A DNA stretch of 64,000 nucleotides from Leptodactylus fallax (taxonomy: Eukaryota; Chordata; Amphibia; Anura; Leptodactylidae), in assembly GCA_947044405.1 (NCBI GenBank), contig CAMRHE010000035.1, forward strand, positions 5,119,501 through 5,183,500, read 5' to 3'. The number at the start of each line of letters is the position of its first letter. Positions within the stretch are counted from its first letter, which is position 1. The position numbers and the translations under genes are program-made. Below are positions 43,691 to 54,480 of this stretch, piece after piece. The notes beneath the pieces are model-generated. The model was not told the DNA's origin. It ran no database searches and saw only the letters and a program-made list of their open reading frames with translations.

Positions 43691-45251
43691 CAAGTGCATC
43701 TCAATAAATTAGAGTATCATCAAAAAGTAATAATTCAATAGAAAATAGTAATATAATTGAAAAAGTGAAACACATATATTATATTGAGTCATTACAAACA
43801 GAGTGAACTTTTTCAAGTGTTTATTTATGTTAATGTTGATGATTATGGCACAGCCAAGGAAAACCCAAAAGTCATTATCTCATAAAATTAGAATATTATA
43901 TAAGACCAACTGTTAAAAAATTATTTAACACAGAAATGTTGGCCAAATGAAAAGTATGTACAGTAAATGCACTCAATACTTGGTTGGGGCTTTTGCATGA
44001 ATGACTGCATCAATGCAGTGTGGCATAGAGGCGATCAGCCTGTGGCACTGCAGAGGTGTTATGGAAGCCCAGGTTGCTCTGATAGCACCCTTCAGCATGT
44101 CTGCATTGTTGGGTTTGGTGTCTCTCATCTGACTCTGGACAATACGCTATAGATTCTCTATGGGGTTATGGTCAGCGAGTTTGCTGGCCAATCAAGCACA
44201 GTGATACTGTGGTTATTAAACCAGGTACTGGTACTTTTAGCAGTGTGGACAGGTGCCAAATCCTGTTGGAAAATTAAAATTCCATCTCCAAAAAGCTTAT
44301 CGGCAGAGGGAAGCATGAAGTGCTCTAGAATTTCCTTGTAGACGGCTACGCTGACTTTGGTCTTGATAAAACACAGTGGACCTACACCAGCAGATGACTT
44401 GTGTCCCAAACCATCACTGATTGTGGAAACTTCACACTAGACTTCAAGCAGCTTTGATTGTGTGCCTCTCCACTCTTCCTCCAGACTGTGGGACCTTGAT
44501 TTCCAAATGAAATGCAAAATTTACTTTCATTTGAAAATAACACCTTTGACCACTGAGCAACAGTCCCATTCTTTCTTTCCTTGGCCCAGGTAAGACGCTT
44601 CTGGCATTGTCTATTGGTCATGAGTGGCTTGACACATGGAATACGACACTTGTAGCCCATGTCCTGGATACGTCTGTGTGTGGTGGCTCTTGAAGCACTT
44701 ACTCCAGCAGCAGTCCACTCCTTGTGAATCTCCCCCAAATTTTTGAATGGCCTTTTCTTAACAATCCTATCAAGGCTGTGGTTATCCCGGTTGCTTGTGC
44801 ACCTTTTTCTACCATACTTTTTCCTTCCTTTCCTCAACTTTCCATTAATATGCTTTGATACAGCACTCTGTGAACAGCCAGCTTATTTAGCAATGACCTT
44901 ATGTGGCTTACCCTCCTTGTGGAGTGTGTCAATGACTGCCGTCTGGACATCTGTCTAGTCAGCAGTCTTCCCCATGATTGTGTCCCCGACTGAACCAGAC
45001 TAAGGGACCTTTTTAAACACTTAGGAAGCCTTTGCAGCTGTTTTGGGTTAATTATTCTAATTTTCTGAGATAATGACTTTTGTGTTTTCCTTGGCTATAA
45101 TCCATAATCATCAACATTATCATAAATAAACACTTGAAAAGGTTCACTCTGTTTGTAATGACTCAATATAATATATGTGTTTCAGTTTTTCAATTGAATT
45201 ACTAAAAAAACCAACTTTTTGATGATATTCTAATTTATTGAGATGTACTTG
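43691..45251 (-). mobile_element. Tc1-like transposon H (dead)
   Basis: TA at 43689-43690 and 45252-45253; termini CAAGTGCATCTCAATAAATT and inverted CAAGTACATCTCAATAAATT. The arms share about 190 bp inverted (for example ACTTTTTCAAGTGTTTATTT and GATTATGG). 1561 bp. Confidence 0.93.
43969..44973 (-). pseudogene. Tc1-like transposase relic (element H)
   Basis: The minus strand starts at MGKTAD near 44973; stops occur after Asp6 and in the first helix-turn-helix (AIAK-stop). From 44837 to 44382 the frame is open: NHSLDRIVKKRPFKNLGEI, second helix-turn-helix (ASRATTHRRIQDMGY) and FSNESKF, where the first catalytic Asp is Asn. A frameshift near 44400 leads to 44409-44158 with FQQDLAPVHTAKST (second Asp) and ends in a stop at the position just before the catalytic Glu; the Glu block (IENL) and C-terminus (ASMPHCIDAVIHAK-like) follow to 43969 in other frames. 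Confidence 0.88.
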
Positions 45252-45253
45252 TA

Positions 45254-46583
45254 CATAAGTAAATAAGTATACTGGGCGCGAATGAACAACTGCTAGGAGA
45301 GGCAGTGGGCGGATGCTGGGAGTGCCTGGTTGGAAAAGCTCTAACACTCCCACAACCAGGAATTAGAAACCAGGAAGAATTGCATGAACCTAAAAATGAA
45401 TGGTAAAAGTGGCCCAAACCCATTTAAAGGCACTTATTATTTTTATTATTATTCATTCACATGACAAGCATTTCCTGCCATTGCTCAAATGTGTGAAACT
45501 GTATGTCTGCATGACAATTGCACAACTATAGCACTGTGGAACACCAACTACAACTACATAGTCAGGAATTGGCTTAGAGTGATCGAGGGGACCTTACACT
45601 TACACATTGGGAGTAGAGAATTGGGTGCTAGAAGACTCCAGCTAGAAGGAGCATTGTGCAGGTATCAGGAGATAAAGGGAGATCTATTCAGATGATATAT
45701 TGAGTAGAATACAGTACATGCTCCATGGCATTAAACATAACAAGTAGCTGGATAGACATGTATGACATGAAATGAGTATTCCAAAAAAATATAGAGAATA
45801 TACAGTAAATGTTATATGTGGAAATAATATATATTATATGCATGCATACATTTAGAGCCATAAAAATAACACAAATGGCAAACATGTTCTGTATATACCA
45901 GATTGAAGTATGGCAAAAAAGCACTGATGAATAAATATAACTTAACATTTAATAAATACCCCTAAAAATACACATAAAATTGAAAGAATGAAAGTTGCCA
46001 AACATTGGTTCCGCACACCATCAGGATAAGGTAGTACCAATAACAAAAGGTCAGCACATAAACACCTTATGTAACCCAATAAATCATCAAGGAAAGAAAA
46101 TGCTTAGATCTTACCCAATCCGTAGTCACATAGGTGATAAGATGGAGTCAAAGTCATAGGGTGACCATGACAGTCCCTAGGGTGTCCCTTGGGTACTGTC
46201 CCTATATCTCCAAATTGACTCCCGCCCTAACAAGGGCAGTCTCAAACTTTACCCTCAACAAAAACTGTCCCTAATAGTCCCTACGTGTTTCATGGTACCA
46301 TGGTTGATAGATCCTAAAGCGCCTATAATCATACCCAAGGGTATAATACTTACAGTATGTCTCAGTAGTATAGTTGATTTTTGGCTTTCATATAAACACA
46401 ACAAGCATATAGTATATAAAGTACAGTATATAAGGTAAAAGTGAGGTGGTGTTTGCATTTTGCTGTCACTGAAGAACTTGTACAGTTTTGCCAGAATTGC
46501 AGCAAAAAACCCTAATACAACTGTTACATGAACATCACTAGAGGACTAATGATCGGTAAACAGATTGTACATTTTTTGAAACA
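45254..46583. other. Unassigned DNA
   Basis: No recognisable coding region, terminal repeats or tandem arrays. Frames under 90 codons. Confidence 0.5.
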
Positions 46584-47531
46584 TACACCATGTTCCAAAT
46601 TATTATGCAAATCAGATTTAAGTGTCATAAAGATTTAATTTTTTGTTTCTCAGTTAAACTCATGGATGGTATTGTGTCTCAGGGCTTTTTGGATCAGTGA
46701 AATCAATCTCAAACACCTGTATGATAATTAGTTTGCCAGGTGAGTCCAATTAGATGAAACCAACTTAAGAAGGACGTTCCACATTATTAAGCAGACTACA
46801 GGTTTCAAACAATATGGGAAAGAAAAAGGATCTCTCTGCTGCTGAAAATAGTCAAATAGTGTAATGCCTTGTACAAGGTATGAAAACATTAGATATCTCA
46901 TGAAAACTTAAGCGTGATCATCGTACTATAAAGAGATTTGTGGCTGATTCAGAGCACAGACAGGTTTGTGCAGATAAAGGCATAATGAGGAAAGTTTTTG
47001 TCAGACAAATTCATCAGATTAAGAGAGTAGCTGCTAAAATACCATTACAAAGCAGCAAACAGTTATTTGAAGCTGCTGGTGCCTCTGGAGTCCCACAAAC
47101 CTCAAGGTATAATATTCTCCAGAGTCTTACAGTTGTGCATAAACCTACTATTCGCCAACCCTTAAACAGTGTTCACACGAAGAAATGGTTGCAGTGGACC
47201 CAGACATACATAATTTTGAAACAGTCTTATTTACAGATGAGTGCCGTGAAACCCTGGATGGTCCAGATGGATGGAGTAGTGGATGGTTGGTGGATGGCAT
47301 CATGTCCCAACAAAGGTGCTACGTCATCAAGGAGGTGGCGGAGTCATGTTTTGGGCTGGAATCATGGGGAGAGAACTTACCACTTTCTTCCATGATATGT
47401 AAAGAACAACAGTGCTTTCCATAGCAAAATCATCTTCATGCATGACAATGTACCATCTCATGCAACAAAGAATACTTCTGATTAATTGGCTGCTATGGAC
47501 ATAAAAGGAGAGAAACTTATGGTGTGGCCAC

Positions 47532-48290
47532 TAGAGATGAGCGAATCGAAGTTAACGAAGTGGAATTCGATCCAAATTTCACGAAATATTCGATTCACAT
47601 CAAATCCGGATTTCCTCACACTTCATGGTAATGAATCCAATTTTTTCATGAAATGGCTGCTGCATGTTAGGACATGGGGAAATGAACTCTGGGAATGCTT
47701 GAACACCCACAATGTCATGCATGCAGCCAATCAGCAGCCAGCCAGCCCTGTGATGTTACAGCCCTTTAACACCTTTGCGACCGCCCACGGCTTCGGGAGC
47801 GGGTGGTAGCTGTAACTGACAGCTAACACCCTGCTCCATAACCCCTGGTTGGAGCACAGCCATGCTACATCCCCCTCAGCACCCCCCGAGTTGAGATCGG
47901 AGGGTACCGACATGCATCGTCTGCAGCCCGGGGTCTGGCCAGCGACCCCGTGCTGCTAGTAGCCTCCAGTACCTGGTTGATCCTGCCCAGAAGTGAGGAA
48001 GTCAGCCTATGCATCTGCATAGGTCGACTTCCTCTATAAACTGCAATACACGTGTATTGCAGTCTATAGTGCTGAACCAGCAATCAGTGCATTGCTGGTT
48101 CAGGTCCCCTAGTGGGACATCACTAAAAACCACTGCAAGGCACAGTGTTCTACACCACTATACAGGCTCTCTGCAGCCAGGAAATAGCAGTTTTTTAATG
48201 TGATTCACCGCAAATGAATTCAGATCGAATCGTAGTGAAAAATTCGGCAAAGCTGCCGAATCGAATTTTTGAAAAATTCGCTCATCTCTA
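47532..48290. mobile_element. hAT-like element with TAGAGATGAGCGAA termini
   Basis: GTGGCCAC at 47524-47531 and 48291-48298; termini TAGAGATGAGCGAATCGAA and inverse. The 8-mer is itself palindromic, but the transposase reading frame of the host closes exactly (VWP then PSNP) only if one copy is a target duplication. Inside are AATCAGCAGCCAGCC, typical of the family, and a second repeat at 47766-48131. Confidence 0.88.
47766..48131. repeat. Repeat with 18S rRNA-like 18-mer, copy 1
   Basis: Starts TTAACACCTTTGCGACC and aligns with 63474-64000: CAGCTAACACCCTGCTCCATA, GCAGCCCGGGGTCTG, CAGTACCTGGTTGATCCTG and AGTCTATAGTGCTGA are shared. At 47970-47987 it has TACCTGGTTGATCCTGCC, identical to the 5' end of eukaryotic 18S rRNA; the match ends there. 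The right terminus is unclear. Confidence 0.6.
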
Positions 48291-48942
48291 GTGGCCACCA
48301 TCCAACCCTTACTTCAACCCTATTGAGAACCTTTGGAGTATCCTCAAACAAAAGATCTATGAGGCAGTTCACATCAAAACAGCAACTCCTGGAGGCTATT
48401 CTGACACCGTGCAAAAGAAATTCAAGCAGAAACTTTCCAAAAACTCACAAGTTCAATGGATGGAAGAATTGTGAAGGTGATAGCAAAGCAAAGTCCTATG
48501 TTAACATGTAACTGGACCTGTTAAGATGTTTTTGATTGAAATAGCTTTTTATTTCAGTAAAAGTGACCTCTTAATGCTGCAAATTTAACAAATGAAAATT
48601 TTAAAGAGGACCTTTCATGTCCTCATGAAAATACGGTTTTATACACCGCTAGAATTGCGCTGAATTCAATCGGCTTTCCCGATATGTGCCCCGATATCTC
48701 CCCACTGTCAGAAGGACGTTCCTCATAGATCAGTGTCATCGCTGGGCATTGAGGGACGCCCCCCACGACACTACCCTAATATAGCCTTGTATTGTCAGAG
48801 GGGCATTCCTTACCGCCCAGTGATGATGCTAAGCTGTGAGGAACACCCTTCTGACAGTGGGGAGATATCAGTGCTGGGGCATCGAGGCAAATGCTGGGAA
48901 AGACGACACTGCGCTGAATTCAGCACACTTTCTAACATTGTA

Positions 48943-50505
48943 CAGTCATGGCCAAAAGTTTTGAGAATGATACAAATATTAATTTTTACAAAGTCTACTG
49001 CTTCAGTTTTTCTAATGGCAATTTGCATATACTCCAGAATGTTATAAAGAGTGATCAGCTTAACAGCAATTACTTGCAAAGTCAATATTTGCCTAGAAAA
49101 TGAACTTTATCCCCCAAAACACATTTCAACATCATTGCAGCCCTGCCTTAAAAGGACCACCTAACATCGTTTCAGTGATTGCTCCATTAACACAGGTGTG
49201 GGTGTTGATGAGGACAGGGCTGGAGATCAATCTGTCATGATTAAGTAAGAATGACACCACTGGACACTTTAAAAGGAGGCTGGTGCTTGCCATCATTGTT
49301 TCTCTTCTGTTAACCATGGTTATCTCTAAAGAAACACGTGCAGTCATCATTGCACTGCACAAAAATGGCCTAACTGGGAAGAGGATTGCAGCTAGAAAGA
49401 TTGCACCTCAGTCAACAATCTATCGCATCATCAAGAACTTCAAGGAGAGAGGTTCCATTGGTGCCAAAAAGGCTCCAGGGCGCCCAAGAAAGACCAGCAA
49501 GCGGCAGGACCGTCTCTTAAAAGTGTTTAAGCTGCGGGATCGGGCTACCAGCAGTGCAGAGCTTGCTGAGGAATGGCAGCAGGCAGGTGTGAGTGCATCT
49601 GCATGCACTGTGAGGCGGAGACTCTTGGAGCAAGGCCTGGTCTCAAGGAGGGCAGCAAAGAAGCCACTTCTCTCCAGAAAAAACATCAGGGACAGACTGA
49701 TATTCTGCAAAAGGTACAGGGAGTGGACTGCTGAGGACTGGGGTAAAGTCATTTTCTCTGATGAATCCCCTTTTCGATTGTTTGGAACATCTGGAAAACA
49801 GCTTATTCGGAGAAGAAGAGGTGAGCGCTACCACCAGTCTTGTCTCATGCCAACTGTAAAGCATCCTGAAACCATTCATGTGTGGGGTTGCTTCTCAGCC
49901 AAGGGAATCGGCTCTCTCACAGTCTTGCCTAAAAACACAGCCATGAATAAAGAATGGTACCAGAATGTCCTCCAAGAGCAACTTCTCCCAACCGTCCAAG
50001 AGCAGTTTGGCACTCAACAATGCCTTTTCCAGCATGATGGAGCACCTTGCCATAAAGCAAAGGTGATAACTAAATGGCTCTGGGAACAAAACATAGAGAT
50101 TTTGGGTCCATGGCCTGGAAACTCCCCAGATCTTAATCCCATTGAGAACTTGTGGTCAATCATCAAGAGACGGGTGGACAAACAAAAACCAACAAATTCA
50201 GACAAAATTAAAGCATTGATTCTGCAAGAATGGACTGCTATCAGTCATGATTTGGTCCAGAAGTTGATTGAGAGCATGCCAGGGAGAATTGCAGAGGTCC
50301 TGAAGAAGAAGGGTCAACACTGCAAATATTGACTTGCTGCATTAACTCATTCTGTCAATATAAGCTTCTGTTACTCATAATATGAATGCAATTCTATTTC
50401 TGTATGTGATAAAAACATCTGACAAACACACATAAAAAGCAGAGGGCAGCAGATCATGTGAAAATATAATATTTGTGTCATTCTCAAAACTTTTGGCCAT
50501 GACTG
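48943..50505 (+). mobile_element. Tc1-like transposon E (complete, intact gene)
   Basis: TA at 48941-48942 and 50506-50507, termini CAGTCATGGCCAAAAGTTTT and inverse. 1563 bp, nearly identical to transposon D in inverse orientation. Confidence 0.96.
49283..50332 (+). CDS. Tc1-like transposase, DD35E type, full length
   Basis: Intact 349-residue transposase, sister of the gene at 32261-33310. Catalytic Asp160 (FSDES), Asp252 (FQHDGAPCH) and Glu288 (PIENLW) are present with 35 residues between the last two. The DNA-binding part reads RDRATSSAELAEEW, where the sister copy has two Trp replacements, so this copy keeps the more likely ancestral residues there; on the other hand it has LWEQNIEI against LREQNREI. 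The gene start could be Met1 (49283) or Met12 (49316), the latter giving 338 residues. It is nested inside a T2 that is nested inside an older Tc1, so it moved recently. Possibly functional. Confidence 0.94.
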   Translation: MLAIIVSLLLTMVISKETRAVIIALHKNGLTGKRIAARKIAPQSTIYRIIKNFKERGSIGAKKAPGRPRKTSKRQDRLLKVFKLRDRATSSAELAEEWQQAGVSASACTVRRRLLEQGLVSRRAAKKPLLSRKNIRDRLIFCKRYREWTAEDWGKVIFSDESPFRLFGTSGKQLIRRRRGERYHQSCLMPTVKHPETIHVWGCFSAKGIGSLTVLPKNTAMNKEWYQNVLQEQLLPTVQEQFGTQQCLFQHDGAPCHKAKVITKWLWEQNIEILGPWPGNSPDLNPIENLWSIIKRRVDKQKPTNSDKIKALILQEWTAISHDLVQKLIESMPGRIAEVLKKKGQHCKY

Positions 50506-50577
50506 TATAAAACTGCACATCGATGAGGACATGAAAGGTTCTCTTTAAGTTTTTTACAACCTATATAATGTTTAGAA

Positions 50578-50735
50578 CAGGGGTAGGCAACCTTCGGCAC
50601 TCCAGCTGTTGTAAAATTACAACTCCCAGCATGCATACTTGCTCTGTTGTTCTTGAAACTCCCATGCAATTGAATGCAGTATGTTGGGAGTTGTAGTTTC
50701 ACAGCAGCTGGAGTGACGAAGGTTGCTGATCCCTG
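50578..50735. mobile_element. Short hAT MITE
   Basis: Flanks GTTTAGAA (50570-50577) and GTTTAGAG (50736-50743), 7 of 8 alike; termini CAGGGGTAGGCAACCTTCGG and inverted CAGGGATCAGCAACCTTCGT. The 158 bp fold as one hairpin (ACTCCAGCTG arms, AACTCCCA arms). Same terminal family as the elements at 41513 and 50844. Confidence 0.92.
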
Positions 50736-50843
50736 GTTTAGAGACTCTGTTGTGCATTATAATTTGGATTTTGAATTTTGAATTTTTAAAAAATTTTTAT
50801 CATTGGAAGGTTTGTCAAATAAAATTTGATTCATATTCTAATG

Positions 50844-52573
50844 CAGGGATAGGCAACCTTTTTTGTTTGGCGTGCCGATTTTAATTAAAAGATCAAAGAT
50901 GAGGTACTCGGAGTGCCGGTCAATAATTGTAAGTCTGATGACCCCTAAACTTAAGTCATATACCACAAACCATAACACAGAAGTGCTGCCGCCAGATGCT
51001 TTAGGACACATACGTTTACTGCCATTTCCTGAGACGCTCCTGTACTTTCCGATTAGAAGCAATGAAAGTCCATGTGCAGCCCCCAATTAGTAGTAAATGT
51101 GTCCAGGAACACAGTATGGCGGCATCCTTATGGTGAATACACACTATGTATCTGGATGCAGATATAGTCTTAGGCCACTGGAACTTTTACTTCAATGTAA
51201 AACTGCGTTCACATGGTGCATTTTTGCACAAAAAAAAAATGCCTGTGTTTTCTGTGCAAAAACACATCCTTAATGCAGAAAACACACCGTTATACAGAAT
51301 AATGTCCCATAGTGACCCCTGCTCAAGGTATTATATCCCATAACAGCCACTGCACAAGGTATTATATCCCATAACAGCCTCTGCACACTGTATTATGTCA
51401 CATAGTGGCCCCTACACATGGTATTATGTCACATAGTGGCCCCTGCACACGGTATTATGTCATATAGTGGCCCCAGCACACGATATTATGTCATATAGTG
51501 GCCCCAGCACACGATATTAGGTCCCATAGCGGCCTCTGCACACGGTATTAGGTCCCATAGCGGTCCGGTATTAAGCCCCATAGCGGTCCCTGCAAACGGT
51601 ATTAGGCCCCATAGCGGTCCCTGCACACGGTATTAGGTCCCATAGCGGTCCCTGCACACATTATTAGGCCCCATAGCGGTCCCTGCACACGGTATTAGGC
51701 CCCATAGCGGTCCCTGCACACGGTATTAGGCCCCATAGCGGTCCCTGCACACGGTATTAGGCCCCATAGCGGTCCCTGCACACGGTATTAGGCCCCATAG
51801 CGGTCCCTGCACACGGTATTATGTCCCATAGCGGTCCCTGCACACGGTATTAGGTCCCATAGCGGTCCCTGCACACGGTATTAGGTCCCATAGTGGCCCC
51901 AGCACACGGTATTAGGCCCCATAGCGGTCCTGCACATGGTATTAGGCCCCATAGCGGTCCCTGCACACGGTATTATGCCCCATAGCGGTCCCCGCACAAG
52001 GTATTAGGTCCCATAGCGGTCCCCGCACACGTTATTAGGTCCCATAGCGGTCCCCGCACACGGCATTAGGTCCCATAGCGGTCCCCGCACACGGTATTAG
52101 GTCCCATAGACCCCCCGACTATAATAAGTGCAGGACCAAAAGAGGGGACAAACATAAAAAAAACAATGAACTCACCATTCCACGCTCCGTAGCCGCTCTG
52201 TTCTCTTCGGCGCTTCTGTCTGTAGTCAGCGACCGCTGATTGGGTCTCTGGGGTCACGTCGCGTCATTATGCGTAATGACGTCAGACGCAGACATGACCC
52301 CTGTCAGCTGTCAGAAGTGCCGGCAGATCTCACAGCCGCCGCGGAGCGCAGGGAGCAAGGTGAGTATTATTGTTTTTTATGTTTCTTCACTTCTCCTAAG
52401 TCTCCGGTTATTATACTGGGGGTCTGAAGAGACCCCACAGTATAATAATAGCAGTTTCGTTTCGGCCGTGTTTGGTCCGATCGAAGCTGCTGGGTGAGGA
52501 CTCCGCTGCCGTGCCAGGGGAATAAGCCTCGCGTGCCACTCTTGACACGCGTGCCAGGGGTTGCCGACCCCTG
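50844..52573 (-). mobile_element. hAT element with minisatellite (copy 4)
   Basis: Flanks TTCTAATG (50836-50843) and CTCTAATG (52574-52581), 7 of 8 alike. Termini CAGGGATAGGCAACCTT and inverted CAGGGGTCGGCAACCCC. It is copy 3 (41513-43064) in reverse, with a complete inverted module (ACTCACCATTCCACGCTCC near 52170 and AGGTGAGTATTATTG near 52360, with TGACGTCA-like GACGTC between) and a different array length. Confidence 0.94.
51305..52110. repeat. Minisatellite array 4 (31-bp unit)
   Basis: About 26 units of CACACGGTATTAGGCCCCAT plus AGCGGTCCCTG. Central units (about 51590-51830) are nearly identical, outer ones diverged, which suggests recent expansion from the middle. Confidence 0.93.
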
Positions 52574-52698
52574 CTCTAATGGTTGAAGATTTGAATTATA
52601 CCGACTGTCATTTGCATCGACCATTTAGGAAAATCAGAGAAAATATAATTTTTCATAATAGTTTGGAACGCAGTTTGTATTGTTGTACAAGCTTTGTA

Positions 52699-53650
52699 CA
52701 GTCATGGCCAAAAGTTTTGAGAATGATACAAATATTAATTTTTACAAAGTCTACTGCTTCAGTTTTTCTAATGGCAATTTGCATATACTCCAGAATGTTA
52801 TAAAGAGTGATCAGCTTAACAGCAATTACTTGCAAAGTCAATATTTGCCTAGAAAATGAACTTTATCCCCCAAAACACATTTCAACATCATTGCAGCCCT
52901 GCCTTAAAAGGAGATCAATCTGTCATGATTAAGTAAGAATGACACCACTGGACACTTTAAAAGGAGGCTGGTGCTTGCCATCATTGTTTCTCTTCTGTTA
53001 ACCATGGTTATCTCTAAAGAAACACGTGCAGTCATCATTGCACTGCACAAAAATGGCCTAACTGGGAAGAGGATTGCAGCTAGAAAGATTGCACCTCAGT
53101 CAACAATCTATCGCATCATCAAGAACTTCAAGGAGAGAGGTTCCATTGGTGCCAAAAAGGCTCCAGGGCGCCCAAGAAAGACCAGCAAGCGGCAGGACCG
53201 TCTCTTAAAAGTGTTTCAGCTGCGGGATCGGGCTACCAGCTGTGCAGAGCTTGCTGAGGAATGGCAGCAGGCATGTGAGGCAGAGACTCTTGGAGCAAGG
53301 CCTGGTCTCAAGGAGGGCAGCAAAGAAGCCACTTCTCTCCAGAAAAAACATCAGAATGGAAGAAGAATGCAAGAATGGACTGCTATCAGTCAGGATTTGG
53401 TCCAGAAGTTGATTGAGAGCATGCCAGGGAGAATTGCAGAGGTCCTGAAGAAGAAGGGTCAACACTGCAAATATTGACTTGCTGCATTAACTCATTCTGT
53501 CAATATAAGCTTCTGTTACTCATAATATGAATGCAATTCTATTTCTGTATGTGATAAAAACATCTGACAAACACACATAAAAACCAGAGGGCAGCAGATC
53601 ATGTAAAAATATAATATTTGTGTCATTCTCAAAACTTTTGGCCATGACTG
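52699..53650 (+). mobile_element. Tc1-like transposon F, internally deleted
   Basis: TA at 52697-52698 and 53651-53652; both termini intact (CAGTCATGGCCAAAAGTTTT). Compared with E it lacks about 40 bp upstream of the gene (near 52910) and about 560 bp of the gene. 952 bp. Ends look mobile in trans. Confidence 0.95.
52971..53477 (+). CDS. Internally deleted Tc1 transposase, DNA-binding part only
   Basis: A 168-codon open frame. Residues 1-101 equal the N-terminal part of the full transposase (both helix-turn-helix regions begin, with GRPRK), but the second one is cut at AEEWQQA. After a small deletion a shifted stretch (CEAETLGARPG to QNGRR) follows, then the large deletion returns the frame, so the last 38 residues (EWTAISQDLVQ to QHCKY) are the normal C-terminus. 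All three catalytic residues are gone. It could only bind DNA; a repressor role like that of deleted P-element products is my inference. It could equally be untranslated. Confidence 0.7.
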   Translation: MLAIIVSLLLTMVISKETRAVIIALHKNGLTGKRIAARKIAPQSTIYRIIKNFKERGSIGAKKAPGRPRKTSKRQDRLLKVFQLRDRATSCAELAEEWQQACEAETLGARPGLKEGSKEATSLQKKHQNGRRMQEWTAISQDLVQKLIESMPGRIAEVLKKKGQHCKY

Positions 53651-53652
53651 TA

Positions 53653-54477
53653 AAGTGGCATGGAGACTCCTATTAATTCATCTCACTATGAGTATGAATG
53701 ATGGAAGGGATTGTGATTTAATGCAGCATGGCTGCTTATCTTCATAGTTTATTGTCCTTGTCCCTTACTTTGTAACTTGTATATCAACATGTATTTTTTC
53801 TGAATGTCATTCTGCTTAGATCTCAAGTGCAATTAAATGTTATTACTGGATTTTTCAATTAAAGGCCATTGACATTAACCACTTCACTTGAAATAATGCA
53901 AGTCTATCGCTAAGCCTTTTATCTATTATCTTCCTTTTTCTTTTTTTACATTAAAAGCCTTCTGTCATGGATATAATTACATTTTTTCCTTCTCTCAGTG
54001 CATAAGTTAGACGGTTTTATCAGAAAAAAGAGATATTATGCATTGAAAAAACATCAAAGCCTGGAAACATCAATTAATTCTATATTTTGAGTATACAATA
54101 GACAGGAGATAATAAAACTGGAACTCATTAATAGAATCGTCACCTATGATATTTTGAGCAACATTATCCTACATATGATGTGATGCTCCTGGATATCTTT
54201 TTACACTCTTACTAGACAGTGGCAAAATGCAAGAACATTTCTTTTTATCAGACTCAGATCAGATATCCTCTGCAGTGTGGGTATTGGGTTTATTCCTTTG
54301 TATTTCACTTGTTTTATGTGTTTTCTGTATGAAAATGGAAAATGTGTTGGGATTTTCAATAAAAATAATCTGACGTTAAAAAAGATAACATTTGCATGCA
54401 GTGTGTGAAAAATCATTACATTTTTGTACATTAGTATTGTAAAGCTATTGTCTTGTAAAAGGAAATCTACTCGAATT
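53653..54477. other. Unassigned DNA
   Basis: AT-rich, no recognisable repeat termini or protein. A minus-strand frame of 134 codons at 54201-54605 runs into the MITE at 54481 and resembles nothing known. Confidence 0.5.
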
Positions 54478-54480
54478 TTA

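Larger units (their letters stand above)
46814..48472 (+). pseudogene. Tc1-like transposase relic (element I), split by an insertion
   Basis: Start at ATG 46814 (MGKKKDLSAAENSQIV, then a stop). The helix-turn-helix region and KRDHRTIKRFV follow. From 46940 to 47395 one frame is mostly open (SSKQLFEAAGASG, TKKWLQW), then VLFTDECRETLDGPD shows the first catalytic Asp in another frame near 47230. FMHDN and a VWP|PSNP junction lie at 47515-48310, where an hAT-like element cuts the gene between the two prolines. After it NPIENLWSILKQKI holds the catalytic Glu (near 48324), ending near 48472. Several stops and shifts: a dead gene. Confidence 0.85.
48601..50548. mobile_element. T2-type MITE holding Tc1 E
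   Basis: TTAA at 48601-48604 and 50545-50548; termini AGAGGACCTTTCATGTCC and inverted AGAGAACCTTTCATGTCC. The element is about 380 bp without the Tc1 at 48943-50505. Confidence 0.88.
46586..52677 (+). mobile_element. Tc1-like transposon I, expanded by nested insertions
   Basis: Left terminus near 46586 after TA: CACCATGTTCCAAATTATTA. Right terminus near 52677: CATAATAGTTTGGAACGCAG, its imperfect inverse. Host pieces are 46586-47531, 48299-48600, 50549-50577, 50744-50843 and 52582-52677, about 1.4-1.5 kb in all. Between them lie an hAT-like element (47532-48290), a T2 with a Tc1 inside it (48601-50548), an hAT MITE (50578-50735) and a minisatellite hAT (50844-52573), each with its own target duplication. 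Confidence 0.85.

Noticed and set aside
47970..47987. 18S rRNA gene
   Set aside because: Only the first 18 nt match; the following sequence is unrelated, so no rRNA gene is called.
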